DNA from: a virus
Length of the DNA: 25,954 nt
Virus record (IMG/VR): IMGVR_UViG_3300025120_000480
Location: 1 to 25,954 of that record
Strand: one strand, 5' to 3'
Position 1 is the first letter of the stretch; each line of letters begins with the position of its first letter. Below are positions 7,085 to 14,866 of the stretch, piece after piece. The translations under genes were made by a program, and so were the position numbers. The notes under the pieces are model-generated. The model was not told the origin of the DNA and did not search any database. It worked only from the letters and a program-made list of their open reading frames with translations.

Positions 7085-8028
7085 ATATCCAAGATATTGT
7101 AGGCACAGTTAAGCGTAAAGATCGTAATAACAGAAAACATCGTAAGATTCAGCCTGACAATTTATATAAAGTAAACGTTAAAAACTTATCAGAAGGCGGA
7201 GCAATGCCAGGTGTTGGGTTAATACATCATACTGAAATAGATGCTACATTAGATGCATTAGAAAAATCGTTGGGTATGCCATTAAAAGCAAATGTATTAG
7301 GTTCTGTAGGTAAAAAAGAATTTAGTGGAGACATTGATGTTGCAATTAATATACCAAAAGAAAAATTACAGGATTTTGCTTCAAAATTAGAAGCATCACC
7401 GCTTATACAAGACATAAAAAAATCAAGTGTGTTTATGACATCAGTTGATATTGTTGGATATAATGCAGAAAATACTAAACCAGGATTAAACAGAACAGGT
7501 AAAGTTCAAATTGACTTTATGCCAGGTGATCCAGATTGGATGAAAACATATTATCACAGCCCACATGAAAAGGGATTCGATAAAGAAGGTGGCCGCTCAA
7601 GCAAATACAAAGGCACATTCCGTAATATTATGTTAGCAACTATGGCTTCTGTATATCAGTCAAAAGAGTCAGATGAAAAAATTGAAGATGGACGTCCAGT
7701 AGAACAGCAACGTTGGTTATGGAGCCCTGCAGATGGACTGAACTGGATATCACGTAAACCTAAACCTAAAGCAAATGGAGAAGGATATACTAAAGCAAGA
7801 ATTGATACAGTATTAAAAGGTCCAATTACAAATACACAAGAAATTGCAAAAATACTTGGACTAGATGGTCCAGAAGATTTATATAGCTTTGAAACGCTAT
7901 TAACAACTATTAAGAAAAACTATCCAAGTGATGTCTACGCTAAAATAGTAGATGGATTTAAAAACAATGGACAAGTGCAACAAATGGGTATCCCATCAGA
8001 ATTAGAGGATACACCAAATGAAAATTAA
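7081..8028 (+). CDS. nucleotidyltransferase (DNA polymerase beta-like fold), 315 aa
   Basis: The protein carries the nucleotidyltransferase superfamily signature: G74-S75 in NVLGSVGKKE, D84-I-D86 in FSGDIDVAINIP, and a third acidic residue D145 in KVQIDFMPGDPDW. These three carboxylates would bind two metals and transfer a nucleotide to a hydroxyl group. After the catalytic core comes YKGTFRNIMLATMASVYQ, a likely helical substrate-binding part. The N-terminus is basic (KRKDRNNRKHRK) and may bind nucleic acid. Start is supported by AAGGA. It overlaps the ligase-like gene by 11 nt, so the pair probably act together. Substrate (RNA 3' end, tRNA, protein or small molecule) cannot be read from sequence. 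Confidence 0.8.
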   Translation: MNIQDIVGTVKRKDRNNRKHRKIQPDNLYKVNVKNLSEGGAMPGVGLIHHTEIDATLDALEKSLGMPLKANVLGSVGKKEFSGDIDVAINIPKEKLQDFASKLEASPLIQDIKKSSVFMTSVDIVGYNAENTKPGLNRTGKVQIDFMPGDPDWMKTYYHSPHEKGFDKEGGRSSKYKGTFRNIMLATMASVYQSKESDEKIEDGRPVEQQRWLWSPADGLNWISRKPKPKANGEGYTKARIDTVLKGPITNTQEIAKILGLDGPEDLYSFETLLTTIKKNYPSDVYAKIVDGFKNNGQVQQMGIPSELEDTPNEN

Positions 8029-9133
8029 TGAAATTTTAATGGAAAAAGCCAGTGGTGCTAGAATCCAACATTTAGAAGACTTAATTATTTGGGACGGTAA
8101 AGCAGGCGCCCAAAAAGCAATAGCATCATTACACAGTTTAGAAAGTAATCCAAATGATACAACTATTAAATGGGATGGATCACCAGCAGTCATATTTGGT
8201 CGAAATGAAAATGGTGAATTTATATTAACCGATAAAAGTGGATTTGGTGCAAAAGGATATGATGGTAGATCAAAATCACCAGATGAAATGGAATCCATGT
8301 TAAAGAATCGTCCAGGATATGCTAAAAACCCACAAGGGTATGGAGAATTTATTGGACAAATGAAAAAAGTTTGGCCTGCATTCGAACAAGCAACGCCAGA
8401 AGATTTTAGAGGCTATGTTCATGGTGATTTACTTTGGTTTGATAGACCAGGCACAGAAGAAGGTAGATTATCATTTATGCCAAACACAACAAAGTATACA
8501 GTTGATCCAGCAAGCGACATAGGTAAGCGTATTTCTAGCAGTAGCGTAGGAGTTGTATTGCATGCACACATTGATTTAGAAGGAAATAAAAGTAAAGTAG
8601 ATACTACTAGATTCCAAGAAGGTCCATTGTTAGCAATGCCTCCAGTATCAATTACAGATGTTCCAGATATTGAAAGTGCTAAGTTAAGTGAACTTGAAAG
8701 TTTCATTACACAAGCAGGCAATGATATTAACGCAGTATTGGCTCCACCAGCAGAACTTAAAATGAAAAACTTTCCAGATATTTTATACATGTATATGAAC
8801 AATTTAGCAAAAACTAGATCGGTAAATAGTATTGGTAGTAAACATTTTGTTAATTGGTTAACATCAGATGGTTCTAAAGTAAGTAGTGCTAAACAAGGTA
8901 GACTTGTAGATTACTTAAAACAGCACCAAAAAGGATTAGATGCCATATTTGCATTTATACGTAGTATAGGACCTATTAAAGATAATATTATTGCACAATT
9001 AGACGCCAACCCAGCTGATATTGAAGCAACAACAGCCGGACAAAAAGGCGGAGAAGGTTATGTAATTGGCAAAGATGTCAAATTAGTAAATAGAGCAGGT
9101 TTTACAGCTGCCAATATGGAAAAGAACAAGTGA
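8018..9133 (+). CDS. ligase-like covalent nucleotidyltransferase (DUF6267-type), 371 aa
   Basis: Motifs of the ATP-dependent DNA/RNA ligase and capping-enzyme superfamily are visible. Motif I is IKWDGSPA with the candidate lysine nucleophile K51. A motif III-like segment is GYVHGDLLWF (132-141). A motif IV-like segment is GGEGYVIG (344-351) and a motif V-like segment KDVKLVNR (352-359). Between III and IV about 200 residues, largely helical, are inserted, far more than in normal ligases. Motif IV/V sit at the extreme C-terminus, so no separate OB-fold follows. I associate this arrangement with the uncharacterised phage family DUF6267. GAGGA supports the start. Role in nucleic-acid repair, end-capping or adenylylation is inference. 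Confidence 0.78.
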   Translation: MKINEILMEKASGARIQHLEDLIIWDGKAGAQKAIASLHSLESNPNDTTIKWDGSPAVIFGRNENGEFILTDKSGFGAKGYDGRSKSPDEMESMLKNRPGYAKNPQGYGEFIGQMKKVWPAFEQATPEDFRGYVHGDLLWFDRPGTEEGRLSFMPNTTKYTVDPASDIGKRISSSSVGVVLHAHIDLEGNKSKVDTTRFQEGPLLAMPPVSITDVPDIESAKLSELESFITQAGNDINAVLAPPAELKMKNFPDILYMYMNNLAKTRSVNSIGSKHFVNWLTSDGSKVSSAKQGRLVDYLKQHQKGLDAIFAFIRSIGPIKDNIIAQLDANPADIEATTAGQKGGEGYVIGKDVKLVNRAGFTAANMEKNK

Positions 9134-9134
9134 G

Positions 9135-9332
9135 ATGTTTAGTAAACAATGCAAGTTGCATCTAGAAGAAGCAGAAATGACACGTTGGCAACATTTTAAG
9201 CATGCATGCAAAATTAGTTGGCGTTTAGAAAAGGCAGCATGGGCAGTATTTTTACATGCATTTGCACCTAGGTATTTTAAAACATATGCAAGTGAGACTT
9301 GCAATGATATAGTAACAGAGAACAGTAAATGA
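9135..9332 (+). CDS. DUF6356-like small membrane-associated protein, 65 aa
   Basis: The protein resembles the DUF6356 pattern: EEAEMTRWQHFKHACKISWRL, then AAWAVFLHAFAPRYFKTYASE. A hydrophobic helix at about 33-50 could lie in or on the membrane. Bacterial relatives are small unknown proteins, so this may be a host-derived gene. It starts 1 nt after the ligase-like stop and overlaps the following gene by 4 nt (ATGA). Function unknown. A role in host envelope changes late in infection is possible but not shown. Confidence 0.65.
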   Translation: MFSKQCKLHLEEAEMTRWQHFKHACKISWRLEKAAWAVFLHAFAPRYFKTYASETCNDIVTENSK

Positions 9333-10096
9333 GCGAAGAAAAATATACATTAAGGCAATACGCACAAATGCAAGGAGGACATGAAATGGAAAATATGTAT
9401 TCTAATGATAATAATCTAAGTTTTATGCAATCACTTGGCGAAGCCCGTATGTTTAAGTCAAGAGCTCAAATTGCAGGCGAAGGTGCTCAGAGTATTACCA
9501 ATCATGCTTTTGTTAGTATGTTAACTTTATATGCAATGAGTCAAGACTATAACTCAGCCCCAATAGCATCTAACTATGCAAAATCAACAATATCAAGAGG
9601 TAGTTTTGCAAGTGCTAGTCCGGGCGGAACAGATCTATATCAAACATTGTTTACATTAAGTAAACCAGAAGGACTATTCAAAAATCCAAAAGACGCTTTA
9701 CTAATGAATAAAGTCAGATTTGATCAAACTAAAACCAAAGCGTTTTTAAGAAGAATTCAAACAGGACAAATAACACAAGGTGAGGCTCAAACATTCTTTT
9801 TCAGAATGGAAAGAGATTTAGCAATAACAGATCCTAAACTACGTGCGGCTAGACGACTAACCCAAAATTGGGGCAAACTAACTACAGCACAACGCACACT
9901 TGTAGCTACACAATTAGATAGACATTTTAGAGCAAATGCATTACGTAGCGACATATATCCACATTTTAAAAGGTTTGCAAAAAGCGGTAATCTTATTGTT
10001 GGACAAGGAACAGTTAAGAAAATTGCTAAACGTGTTGCCAGAGGCGCAGCGGCATTTGCCGTTGGATACGCTGCCGGCAAAGCTACAGAATTATAA
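9329..10096 (+). CDS. hypothetical protein, possibly virion-associated, 255 aa
   Basis: I do not recognise this gene. The N-terminus is acidic and Met-rich (MSEEKYTLRQYAQMQGGHEM). The middle is helical (SITNHAFVSMLTLYAMSQDY), then comes a region rich in Lys/Arg/Gln (RIQTGQITQGEAQTFFFRM; LRAARRLTQNWGK). The C-terminus is strongly basic and ends in an Ala/Gly-rich helix (KKIAKRVARGAAAFAVGYAA) that could be membrane-active or pack DNA. ATGA overlap with the DUF6356 gene places it in the late operon. A virion internal or ejected protein is a plausible guess only. Confidence 0.8.
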   Translation: MSEEKYTLRQYAQMQGGHEMENMYSNDNNLSFMQSLGEARMFKSRAQIAGEGAQSITNHAFVSMLTLYAMSQDYNSAPIASNYAKSTISRGSFASASPGGTDLYQTLFTLSKPEGLFKNPKDALLMNKVRFDQTKTKAFLRRIQTGQITQGEAQTFFFRMERDLAITDPKLRAARRLTQNWGKLTTAQRTLVATQLDRHFRANALRSDIYPHFKRFAKSGNLIVGQGTVKKIAKRVARGAAAFAVGYAAGKATEL

Positions 10097-10099
10097 GAC

Positions 10100-10567
10100 A
10101 TGTATACAAAAAGTAATCAGCGACCTACAGAAGTCATTGGTCGTAACACGTCATTCTATTCAATTTATACTTTAATAGATGTAACTGATGCTAATGTATC
10201 AAGTCCTAAAATAAATGCAAAAAAGTTTCATCAAAGTCAAAACTTAAATACATTTATGCAAGTAATTGGACTACGAACACAACCAGTGATAAGTAGTATT
10301 ACTAAGTTACAATCGCAAACTATAACAGACTACAACTTTGGTAATAATTTTACTGGTTCACATACTGTTTGGTTATTAAAATTTGTATCAGAAACCGAAG
10401 GTGCATGGAAAAAAGATAATAACGAAACTTATTTTCTAGCAGAAGATTTTAATCTAGTTCCAATACATGATGGATTAGACGAAACAGCAACAATAGATGG
10501 AGATATTATAAATACTGATAACGAAGATAGGTTAAATACTTACTTCAAATTTAGTGAAAACATATAA
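10100..10567 (+). CDS. hypothetical protein, 155 aa, probably virion-related
   Basis: This is a beta-rich protein with no signal peptide. FYSIYTLIDVTDANV near the N-terminus, NTFMQVIGLRTQPVIS in the middle and an acidic C-terminal tail (DETATIDGDIINTDNEDR) look like conserved blocks. I associate related sequences with unknown genes of marine T4-like phages. It starts 3 nt after the previous stop without a clear Shine-Dalgarno, so it may depend on coupling. Two late promoter boxes lie at or near its 3' end (10507 and 10563). Confidence 0.78.
   Translation: MYTKSNQRPTEVIGRNTSFYSIYTLIDVTDANVSSPKINAKKFHQSQNLNTFMQVIGLRTQPVISSITKLQSQTITDYNFGNNFTGSHTVWLLKFVSETEGAWKKDNNETYFLAEDFNLVPIHDGLDETATIDGDIINTDNEDRLNTYFKFSENI
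10507..10514 (+). promoter_or_regulatory. T4-type late promoter TATAAATA (upstream of a tandem pair)
   Basis: TATAAATACT is a perfect core match plus the following CT of the T4 late consensus. It is inside the last codons of the upstream gene, 56 bp before a second perfect box. Confidence 0.55.
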
Positions 10568-10570
10568 ATA
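10563..10570 (+). promoter_or_regulatory. T4-type late promoter TATAAATA (downstream of a tandem pair)
   Basis: TATAAATAGT spans the stop codon of the upstream gene. A start near 10576 would give a leader of about 67 nt before the holin-like gene at 10643. Confidence 0.65.
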
Positions 10571-10642
10571 GTAGTATATGCTACGAAAGTATATTTAAAG
10601 CAAATCAGCTCTTTAAGAGACTGCAAACAGGATGGACGGAAT

Positions 10643-10930
10643 ATGTCAATGCAACAGTCAAGACTAGAGCGTGAAAACCTAGAAGCACACGTAGATTTAT
10701 GTGCAGAGAGGTACCGCGTTTTGGAAGAAAAATTTACAAGATTAGAAAACAAGGTTGACGACCTTGTGGACTCTGTTCAAAAGTTAGCCGATAAGGCTAC
10801 AGCAGACAAAGTCTCAGGTAATAAATTAGTCCTTGGAGCAGCTGCAACAGTCATTGCAGGATTGCTATCAACAATAGTATTACTATTGTTAAACCTTCAA
10901 GGTATGCAAGGGTTCATACCACCGGGATAA
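10643..10930 (+). CDS. coiled-coil plus single-TM protein, holin/XhlA-like candidate, 95 aa
   Basis: Residues 5-55 form a charged heptad-type coiled coil (YRVLEEKFTRLENKVDDLV). One transmembrane helix follows at about 62-86 (LVLGAAATVIAGLLSTIVLL) and the tail is short (GFIPPG). This layout resembles the XhlA haemolysin/holin-accessory family and other phage holin-like membrane proteins. The GGACGGA sequence just upstream is a probable ribosome site. Expression from two tandem late boxes fits a lysis or late-envelope role. No endolysin is seen in the window, so lysis function remains inference; a virion membrane protein is the alternative. Confidence 0.75.
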   Translation: MSMQQSRLERENLEAHVDLCAERYRVLEEKFTRLENKVDDLVDSVQKLADKATADKVSGNKLVLGAAATVIAGLLSTIVLLLLNLQGMQGFIPPG

Positions 10931-10935
10931 TAGTA

Positions 10936-11223
10936 ATGATATTGAATGAGTCATATAGTAACGTTGTTACAGAAGCTAAAGTAGTATATGCCAGAAGAGG
11001 CAAAAGTGTTACTACCAAGTTTAGATGCACAGTAGGACCTAGAAAAGGTCGTGTTGTAGCCTCTCCTGCTCAATGCACTAAACCTATAGACTTAAAAAAG
11101 AGATTCGTGCTTAAAAAAACGAGAATGTCAAAAGGTTCACGTATGATGAAAAAAGCACAAAGAACAAAACGAGTAAATCCACAAAGTAGAATTGTGAGAC
11201 AATTAAACAAAGCGAGAAGATAA
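10936..11223 (+). CDS. small highly basic conserved protein, 95 aa
   Basis: It is very rich in Lys and Arg. The core is AKVVYARRGKSVTTKFRCTV followed by GPRKGRVVASPAQCTKPIDL, with two Cys (positions 31 and 47) that might bind metal or form a bridge. The C-terminal 40 residues are almost all basic (KKAQRTKRVNPQSRIVRQL). I associate this family with marine T4-like phages as a conserved unknown. Size and charge suggest nucleic-acid binding, for example DNA packed in the head, but this is inference. It starts 5 nt after the holin-like gene and lies 1 nt before the next. Confidence 0.8.
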   Translation: MILNESYSNVVTEAKVVYARRGKSVTTKFRCTVGPRKGRVVASPAQCTKPIDLKKRFVLKKTRMSKGSRMMKKAQRTKRVNPQSRIVRQLNKARR

Positions 11224-11224
11224 C

Positions 11225-12301
11225 ATGTCAGATTCATTAATAAACACATTACAAGATTTTTTATCAAAACAAGATATAAAAGTAGAACAAGAATTACTAT
11301 CAGCTTCGCTTAGAGAATTAAACTTTAGTCAAACACTTGAGTTAATGAAAAAAATAAAAGAATTTGATGTTGAAGGTGTAACATCTATGGTAAATGTAGA
11401 TTATGATTCACCAGTTCAAAATGAATGGGTGCAAGATAGTCCAGCACAAGGCTTTAGTGGACAAGAGAGAAACTTTATACAAGAACTATGCCTTAGAATG
11501 GATGGTGTTAGTAAAAGCCCAGAAGGTTTAAAATGGATGGGTAAGTCAGAGACTTGGGACGAAGGCAATGTTCTAAGTGACAAAGGAAAACTAACTACAG
11601 TAATGCTTTGGGCTAAGAGAAACATAAATGACTTATATGATAAAATGGGAAGCGAGTTTAAAGTATACTCTGACGGGAATGATATAATTGGTCGTTCAGG
11701 ACGAGGCCAATCAGATGGTAACCAAATTATGCAAAACATTATTAATAAAGTTGGTAAAATTGGCGAAGTTGAAGAAGAACAAATTAATGAAATAGATCCT
11801 AGCAGATCACCATGGACACAAAATGGTAAACATCCCGGAGCAATGGATGCCGATGAATTAAGAGATGAACTTGCAGTATTTGACGAACTAAGAGATAGAG
11901 GTGATCATTTGTCACCAAAAGAACTAGCTCAAGAAGATTCGTTATGGCATTACTTAGAAAAAATTGATGGACCACAAGTAGAAGAAGCATATGGAACAGT
12001 AGGAACACAACAACCATCAGCTTCAACAATTAAAGCACAAACAACAAAAGACAACAACAACCAGCGTGATTTTACAAACAATCAACAAGATCAACAAAGA
12101 GATAGTGTAGCAGTTCAACGCACAGTAGCAGGTGGAAATAAACAAGCTACAGGACAAGGCGCAGCAAGATCAGTTGGAGCAGATCCAGATGATGTCCAAC
12201 GTGGACAAAATGCAGCACAGTCAAATGCAAACGCACAATTATCAGATCAAAATGCACAAGAAATCGAAAGATTAAAACAACTCGCATACGGGAGGCGTTA
12301 A
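11225..12301 (+). CDS. hypothetical protein with Gln/Asn-rich C-terminus, 358 aa
   Basis: I do not recognise it. The N-terminal part (1-55) is helical (LLSASLRELNFSQTLELMKK). The middle (about 70-190) is charged and contains WAKRNINDLYDKMGSEFKVY. From about 265 the chain becomes low-complexity, rich in Gln, Asn, Thr, Ala and Asp, and ends in a short helix (QEIERLKQLAYGRR). Such tails occur in scaffold, core and internal virion proteins. GAGAAG precedes the ATG. The stop overlaps the next start (TAATG). An assembly or internal head role is only a guess. Confidence 0.8.
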   Translation: MSDSLINTLQDFLSKQDIKVEQELLSASLRELNFSQTLELMKKIKEFDVEGVTSMVNVDYDSPVQNEWVQDSPAQGFSGQERNFIQELCLRMDGVSKSPEGLKWMGKSETWDEGNVLSDKGKLTTVMLWAKRNINDLYDKMGSEFKVYSDGNDIIGRSGRGQSDGNQIMQNIINKVGKIGEVEEEQINEIDPSRSPWTQNGKHPGAMDADELRDELAVFDELRDRGDHLSPKELAQEDSLWHYLEKIDGPQVEEAYGTVGTQQPSASTIKAQTTKDNNNQRDFTNNQQDQQRDSVAVQRTVAGGNKQATGQGAARSVGADPDDVQRGQNAAQSNANAQLSDQNAQEIERLKQLAYGRR

Positions 12302-12510
12302 TGAGATCCATATTAGGCCCAGGCGGAATCCCGACATTTGTAAACAAATTAGAAAATAAAGTATATGAATGCATGATGGAAGAAAGAGTATGCAAAGACG
12401 ACCTTTCTGAACGTGATGTATATCTAATGCAAAGTCTAATAAACAAGAACTTAGTTAACAAACAAGTAGAAGGCAAGAAAGTCTACTACAAACAAGCGAG
12501 GAGTATATAA
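12301..12510 (+). CDS. small hypothetical protein, 69 aa, winged-helix-like
   Basis: This short protein has a GGAGG ribosome site and a TAATG overlap with the upstream gene. DLSERDVYLMQSLINKNLVN followed by KQVEGKKVYYKQ looks like a recognition helix plus beta hairpin, as in a winged-helix fold. I cannot name a family. The stop overlaps the next ATG by one base. It may be a DNA-binding or assembly accessory protein. Confidence 0.75.
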   Translation: MRSILGPGGIPTFVNKLENKVYECMMEERVCKDDLSERDVYLMQSLINKNLVNKQVEGKKVYYKQARSI

Positions 12511-13124
12511 TGTCATCATCAGAAGATGTCCGTGGAATGCAGGACATATTAAATAAACTAGCAAACGCATCAGAAAGAACACCTATAATCGAAAGTGATA
12601 CTAAATCATCGGTTCCAGGAAATGTTTCATCTGACGCTAAGGCTATGTATAAGATATTACAAAAATTAGATGAGGCAACTACTACAGCCACTAAGAAAAT
12701 GGTAACAGAAGAAGATACAGAATCTTCTATGTTAACAGCAGTAGCACTTAAAGAAAATGATAATATTACTATCAATGGTAATTATAATGTTGAGATAGTT
12801 CAAAAATATGTTATTGATGGTGTTAAAAAGAAATACTATAATGTTAAAGATGCAGAAGGTAATGTGTTATACGAGGACGTAGCATTATTTGAAAGTGCAA
12901 TGGGTATTGTAAAACATTTAATGTTTGACAAACATGCACACAAAGTTGATGAGATTGCAAGACTAGACGAGCGTTATGCTGGATATCTAACAGAAGCAGC
13001 CATGTATAAACAGAAGTCCCTTATGCTAACTGAAGGCTATAAGGTAGATGTATTTGTTGCAAAGCAAGGAAATGCAATACAAAAGATGTCAAATTGCAAA
13101 AAACAGATCAAATCACTGCTCTAA
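12510..13124 (+). CDS. hypothetical protein, 204 aa, virion-type
   Basis: AGGAG lies 8 nt before the start. The N-terminal third is acidic, Ser/Thr-rich and probably disordered, with two similar helices (MQDILNKLANASERTP at 10-25 and MYKILQKLDEATTT at 46-59) that look like a short repeat. The middle is a beta domain (ITINGNYNVEIVQKYVIDGV) and the C-terminal third is helical with DERYAGYLTEAAMYKQK. Similar layouts occur in T4-like marine phage virion proteins. No enzyme motif is seen. Its operon ends here, before a late promoter. Confidence 0.78.
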   Translation: MSSSEDVRGMQDILNKLANASERTPIIESDTKSSVPGNVSSDAKAMYKILQKLDEATTTATKKMVTEEDTESSMLTAVALKENDNITINGNYNVEIVQKYVIDGVKKKYYNVKDAEGNVLYEDVALFESAMGIVKHLMFDKHAHKVDEIARLDERYAGYLTEAAMYKQKSLMLTEGYKVDVFVAKQGNAIQKMSNCKKQIKSLL

Positions 13125-13125
13125 G

Positions 13126-13133
13126 CATAAATA
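13126..13133 (+). promoter_or_regulatory. T4-type late promoter CATAAATA
   Basis: CATAAATACA in the 47-nt gap, 38 nt before the ATG at 13172. The same decamer occurs at 3519 and 18212. Confidence 0.65.
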
Positions 13134-13171
13134 CAATATAAGTATATTAATCAGAAAAATGGGGTTCTAAA

Positions 13172-13933
13172 ATGGAATTACAAGAATTAAAAGAAAACAA
13201 ACTTTCAACACTCAAGCGTGTGCTTGATGATGTTTTTAGTTTGAAATTAGACTTTAATGCACCTAGCTCTAAGTTAGAAGCAATACAAGAGTCTACACAA
13301 AGAAAAATTACAGATCTTCGTGAAAACGGTCAAGACGTTAGTAACAAAGATTTTCAAAAGCTACTATTAATTGCGGAAGGAATGGACATGGCAATAGAGA
13401 AAAAGAAGCTAGAAGAATCAGCTGATTTAGATCAAGCTGAAGTCCTACTAGCGGCAAAACAAATGGCAGATGACTTACAAAAAATGGCTGAAAACTTAGC
13501 AAGTATGCAAGTTGAGGACTTAATGAGTATTCATAATGCTATGAAAGAACAAGTTGGAACAGCAGAAGCAGACGCATTTAATTCAAGTGCCGAAGCAGCT
13601 ATTGGCTCAGCTCTTGAGGCAGTTAAGTCTGCTAATGAGCAAGTTGGTAATGCAGTGTTAACAGCACAAGGTATGGCACCTGAGACAACAGACATGGATA
13701 TGCCAATGGGTGAACCAGAAGGCGACATGGAAGCAGGTCTTGATGATCTAGACGCTCCAATGGATGACGATTTTGGTGGTGCAGATGCAGCCGAAGTTGA
13801 TACAGACATGGATGGACGTGAGATGAAAGAAGATGCATATTTGGCAGCAGTTCGCACAATTAAAGAAGCACAAGCCGAAGGCAAAGTTTCTCCAAGTATT
13901 CTTAAGCAAGCATTTGCACAGTTAAAGAAGTAA
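13172..13933 (+). CDS. virion structural/core-type acidic protein, 253 aa
   Basis: This is a long alpha-helical protein. AEVLLAAKQMADDLQKMAEN and the following NLASMQVEDLMSIHNAMKEQ form coiled-coil-like helices. After it comes an Ala/Glu-rich helix and, from about 170, an acidic Met/Asp-rich linker (DMDMPMGEPEGDMEAGLDDL). It ends in a short helix (SPSILKQAFAQLKK). The pattern matches marine T4-like phage structural proteins of unknown place. It is expressed from the late box at 13126. The acidic linker may be flexible or bind basic partners. Prohead core or internal tail function are both possible. Confidence 0.8.
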   Translation: MELQELKENKLSTLKRVLDDVFSLKLDFNAPSSKLEAIQESTQRKITDLRENGQDVSNKDFQKLLLIAEGMDMAIEKKKLEESADLDQAEVLLAAKQMADDLQKMAENLASMQVEDLMSIHNAMKEQVGTAEADAFNSSAEAAIGSALEAVKSANEQVGNAVLTAQGMAPETTDMDMPMGEPEGDMEAGLDDLDAPMDDDFGGADAAEVDTDMDGREMKEDAYLAAVRTIKEAQAEGKVSPSILKQAFAQLKK

Positions 13934-13936
13934 AAA

Positions 13937-14236
13937 ATGAGGTATAACGATTTGATAAGGCATACTCTAATAGATATGTTGTCAGTATTGACAGCAGAAG
14001 AAGCCACATCAGTATCGTTAGAAACATTAGAAAAAACATTAGATGCACAAAACATGCATGTCGATGAACAAGAACTACGTGAATTACTTGACACTATCCC
14101 CATTGTAAACACAGTCAAGGATAATGTAGTTTTCTTTAACAAAGACGGAGATGTTGATGCACCAGATCCAGAACAGCAAGACAAAACAGTTGCAAAACTG
14201 GCTAAGAAAAAAGTAGATAAAGAGATGAGCAAATGA
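13937..14236 (+). CDS. hypothetical protein, 99 aa
   Basis: It starts 3 nt after the previous stop and overlaps the next gene by 4 nt (ATGA). DLIRHTLIDMLSVLTAEEAT, LETLEKTL and DEQELRELLDTIPIVNTVKD suggest a small helical domain with a final beta strand, possibly winged-helix-like. The tail is Lys-rich (KLAKKKVDKEMSK). No family recognised. Its place between two virion-type genes argues for a role in assembly. Confidence 0.78.
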   Translation: MRYNDLIRHTLIDMLSVLTAEEATSVSLETLEKTLDAQNMHVDEQELRELLDTIPIVNTVKDNVVFFNKDGDVDAPDPEQQDKTVAKLAKKKVDKEMSK

Positions 14237-14850
14237 ACATAGGATTAAATGCAGCACAGGCAAGAGCAAAAAGCTCACAAGATATGATTGTATTCAATGA
14301 ATGCACATCAATTATGAAAGCAGTTATCACTCATAGTTCAACAGGTGGATATGATACATATGTATCAGACGCTACTACAATGACAGAATCTACACCATCT
14401 ACAACTAAAATTGGCACAACAAATAATCCTACTGTATCAGTTGGCGATACTTTTATTATTAATGGAAGCACAATTACATTAGGAGCTTCTGGAACAAATT
14501 TAAATTCTGTTATAGCAGATATAAATGATGCTTCAGTTACAGGTGTAACTGCAAGTAAAGATGCAGGATACTTAGTATTAACTATTGTATTACCAGCATC
14601 AACAACATGGTCATATGAAATAGGAACAGGAACAGCCAACACTGCATTGGGTTTTACAGATGGCATTTATGTCCCTCCTACACCTTCTAGCACTACCTAT
14701 TTTACATCATGGCAAGGCACTATCACAGATAGAGCTTTAGAAAATCAAATGAATTCAGTTATTAAATATTTTAATAACTTGGGTTATAAATTAGAAAGAC
14801 TAACTAACTCAGCTACAGGAAAAACATTCAAGTGGCATATATATTGGTAA
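14233..14850 (+). CDS. Thr/Ser-rich virion-type protein, 205 aa
   Basis: The N-terminal helix (NIGLNAAQARAKSSQDMIVF) and C-terminal helix (LENQMNSVIKYFNNLGYKLE) flank a beta-rich Thr/Ser/Gly domain at about 45-165. That domain contains VSVGDTFIINGSTITLGASG followed by TNLNSVIADINDA, which resembles the flagellin-hook (Flg_IN-type) insertion repeat. The two helices join to read like a known marine phage structural protein with an inserted decoration domain. No signal peptide. The insertion may be variable surface; this could be checked by comparing related phages. Confidence 0.78.
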   Translation: MNIGLNAAQARAKSSQDMIVFNECTSIMKAVITHSSTGGYDTYVSDATTMTESTPSTTKIGTTNNPTVSVGDTFIINGSTITLGASGTNLNSVIADINDASVTGVTASKDAGYLVLTIVLPASTTWSYEIGTGTANTALGFTDGIYVPPTPSSTTYFTSWQGTITDRALENQMNSVIKYFNNLGYKLERLTNSATGKTFKWHIYW

Positions 14851-14866
14851 TTAAAGGAGCATAACA

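Noticed and set aside
13531-14232. Minus-strand open frame of 233 codons opposite the acidic structural gene and the next gene
   Set aside because: Ser/Ala-rich low-complexity antisense translation spanning two good + strand genes with tight junctions.
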